Below are positions 31,870-33,154 of a DNA stretch of 33,154 bases, one piece after another. A program made the position numbers and the translations under genes. The stretch is from Lojkania enalia (lineage: Eukaryota > Ascomycota > Dothideomycetes > Pleosporales): NCBI GenBank assembly GCA_010094045.1, contig ML986761.1:66930-100083 (forward strand), written 5' to 3'. The first letter of the stretch is position 1. Each line of letters opens with the position of its first letter. Below the pieces are notes generated by a model. That model saw only the letters and a program-made list of their open reading frames with translations. It was not told the DNA's origin and ran no database searches.

Positions 31870-33154
31870 TACTTTCCTCTAAATAAATACGATAAATTAA
31901 TATTTAATAAATTATACTTACTTAAGTTTAAGATAGAAAGTTTTCTTAGACGTCTCTATTTCCTATTCAAGAACTATCTAGGTAGTATTTATTTACGTTT
32001 AAGAACTCTTCTTCTTTAATCTTCTCTTATTTAACTTCTATCTCTTATACTTTAAAGACTATATATTTATTTATAAAGTATCCTAGTTTACTATAATTAT
32101 AGTAATTACCTAGAGTTGTATATCTTTTAGGTATAAGAGTCTTACTAGGTTATTAAAGAGTAATTATAGTAGAACGAAGTATTAATACTAGAGTAGATTA
32201 GGGTAGTATTAGATTATAGGTTACCTTAGATAAACTCTTAAAAATCTTCTAATACTAATCTAAATTTACTTTAGCTATAATCTATAAGCTAATAGTTTAT
32301 TTTAGAAGGCTAGAAATACTCCTTCTTTCTATATTACAGGTTGTTAAGTAGGCAACTATAGTATTAAAAGAGCCTTTCTATATAAGCTTAAAACTAAGAT
32401 TTAATATCCTTAAGCTAGGGAGAATCTTATTTTATAGGTAGAAGAACTACTTAGATTAGAATACAGATCCCTTAATAGCTGTACTAATAAAGTAAGCTTT
32501 AAAAGTTGAGAATACTTCTCTCTTATTTATTCTTAGAACCTAAAACGCCTGTTATACCTCTATCTCTTTATTATCTATAATAAAATACGATTGTAGAAGT
32601 AAAATTATTTCTTTAATATTCTTAAACTAATACTAGTCCAATTTAACTAGGTATTTTAGTTCTAGATACCCTTTCGCAGTACTAGAAGTATATTCTTATA
32701 TTAATACTATACGTATATACTCTATTAAATAGTAATCTATATTAATTTCGAATCGGTTTAGAAATAAAGCTTACTATTATTTAAATATAGGTTTACTACT
32801 ATCTATAAAACTTTTAATCTTAGGCGTACGTTTAGTAAGGTAGACTTAATAGAGCTTAAAAGTAGCTAAAAGGTTTCTTACTAGAGAAGTTATAAAAGTT
32901 TTCTAGTATATTATTAGTTCTAATTTAGTAGTTTATAGAGGTTAATTAGGACTAATAGTTCTCTATTATATTAAGCGTATAATCTCCTCCTATAAAATTA
33001 TAATTTATTCTTTAAGGGTTAGTTTACTCTAATTTCCCTCTAAATTAGATAGGTTCTTTATTATAGGCCCTATAGAGAGGGGTCCGCCTATTATAGGACC
33101 CCCTATAAAAGGTAATAGTTGTTCTATATATATAGATAGAAGTTTACTCTTACT
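31870..33154 (-). pseudogene. gag: gag of Gypsy family A, copy C (5' end outside window)
   Basis: Minus-strand gag. A capsid-like region at about 32380-32660 reads IDNKEIEV-stop-QAF..., INKREVFSTFKAYFIST and FFYLQNKILPSLRIL, the usual F-xxFK and L-xxKI-xxLR pattern of retrotransposon gag. The CX2CX4HX4C zinc knuckle is at 32063-32104; all four ligand codons read as Tyr (TAC/TAT), with YN, SKLG and FINK between. The frame of the knuckle is offset from the pol stop frame, compatible with gag/pol frame change or later indels. The N-terminus continues beyond 33154. Confidence 0.82.

Larger units (their letters stand above)
26603..33154 (-). mobile_element. Ty3/Gypsy family A, copy C (3' LTR to gag)
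   Basis: The most complete copy of family A: 3' LTR, polypurine tract, 3' region, whole pol and much of gag on the minus strand; only the start of gag and the 5' LTR are outside. It sits inside the RNase H region of copy B in the same orientation. ATTAT (26598-26602) is the candidate target duplication on this side; the partner is beyond the window. Confidence 0.92.

Noticed and set aside
1..33154. Long open reading frames or host genes
   Set aside because: Any frame of useful length is broken by TAA/TAG. Every frame with recognisable motifs is from a retrotransposon. I found no intron-containing or intact host gene, and no tRNA or rRNA.

Overview
This window looks like transposon-filled, RIP-mutated heterochromatin of a filamentous ascomycete (Pezizomycotina). 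It is very AT-rich. TpA is in great excess, and CpA and TpG are nearly absent: the 60 bases at 5041-5100 hold 13 TA, no CA and one TG. Every recognisable coding frame is riddled with TAA/TAG codons that read as mutated CAA, CAG or TGG, and catalytic Asp codons have become Asn. I see no intact gene, no host gene, no tRNA or rRNA and no CRISPR array. A 10-N assembly gap lies at 12027-12036.

Layout. 1-4019: the 3' part of a chromodomain Ty3/Gypsy element (family A, copy A, plus strand), ending in a 279-bp LTR. 4020-8440: a second Gypsy family (gag, protease, RT, RNase H, integrase, plus strand), cut at its 5' end by copy A. 8441-10330: decayed DNA that I cannot assign. 10330-14110: a third Gypsy family (RT palm, RNase H, integrase, chromodomain), split at 11631/12967 by a 1.3-kb non-autonomous LTR element (TRIM-like) that has 5-bp target duplications and tandem arrays. 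14164-14661: a stop-poor minus-strand frame of unknown identity. 14858-20590: a full-length Ty1/Copia element on the minus strand with paired 204-bp LTRs, a polypurine tract and a primer site matching the anticodon arm of initiator tRNA-Met. 20912-21404: a foldback (MITE-like) inverted repeat. 21640-23234: gag of a fourth Gypsy family (plus strand). 23235-26602: Gypsy family A copy B (minus strand), inserted into that gag region and itself cut in RNase H by copy C (26603 to the window end, minus strand: LTR, 3' region, pol, gag).

The genes do not work together. They are successive layers of insertion: C lies in B and B lies in element 4; the TRIM-like element lies in element 3; copy A lies in or against element 2. 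All were later inactivated by C-to-T mutation on both strands. The points most worth a second look are the antisense frame in the 3' region of family A, the unexplained minus-strand frame at 14164-14661, the two related tandem arrays inside the small LTR element, and the foldback element.
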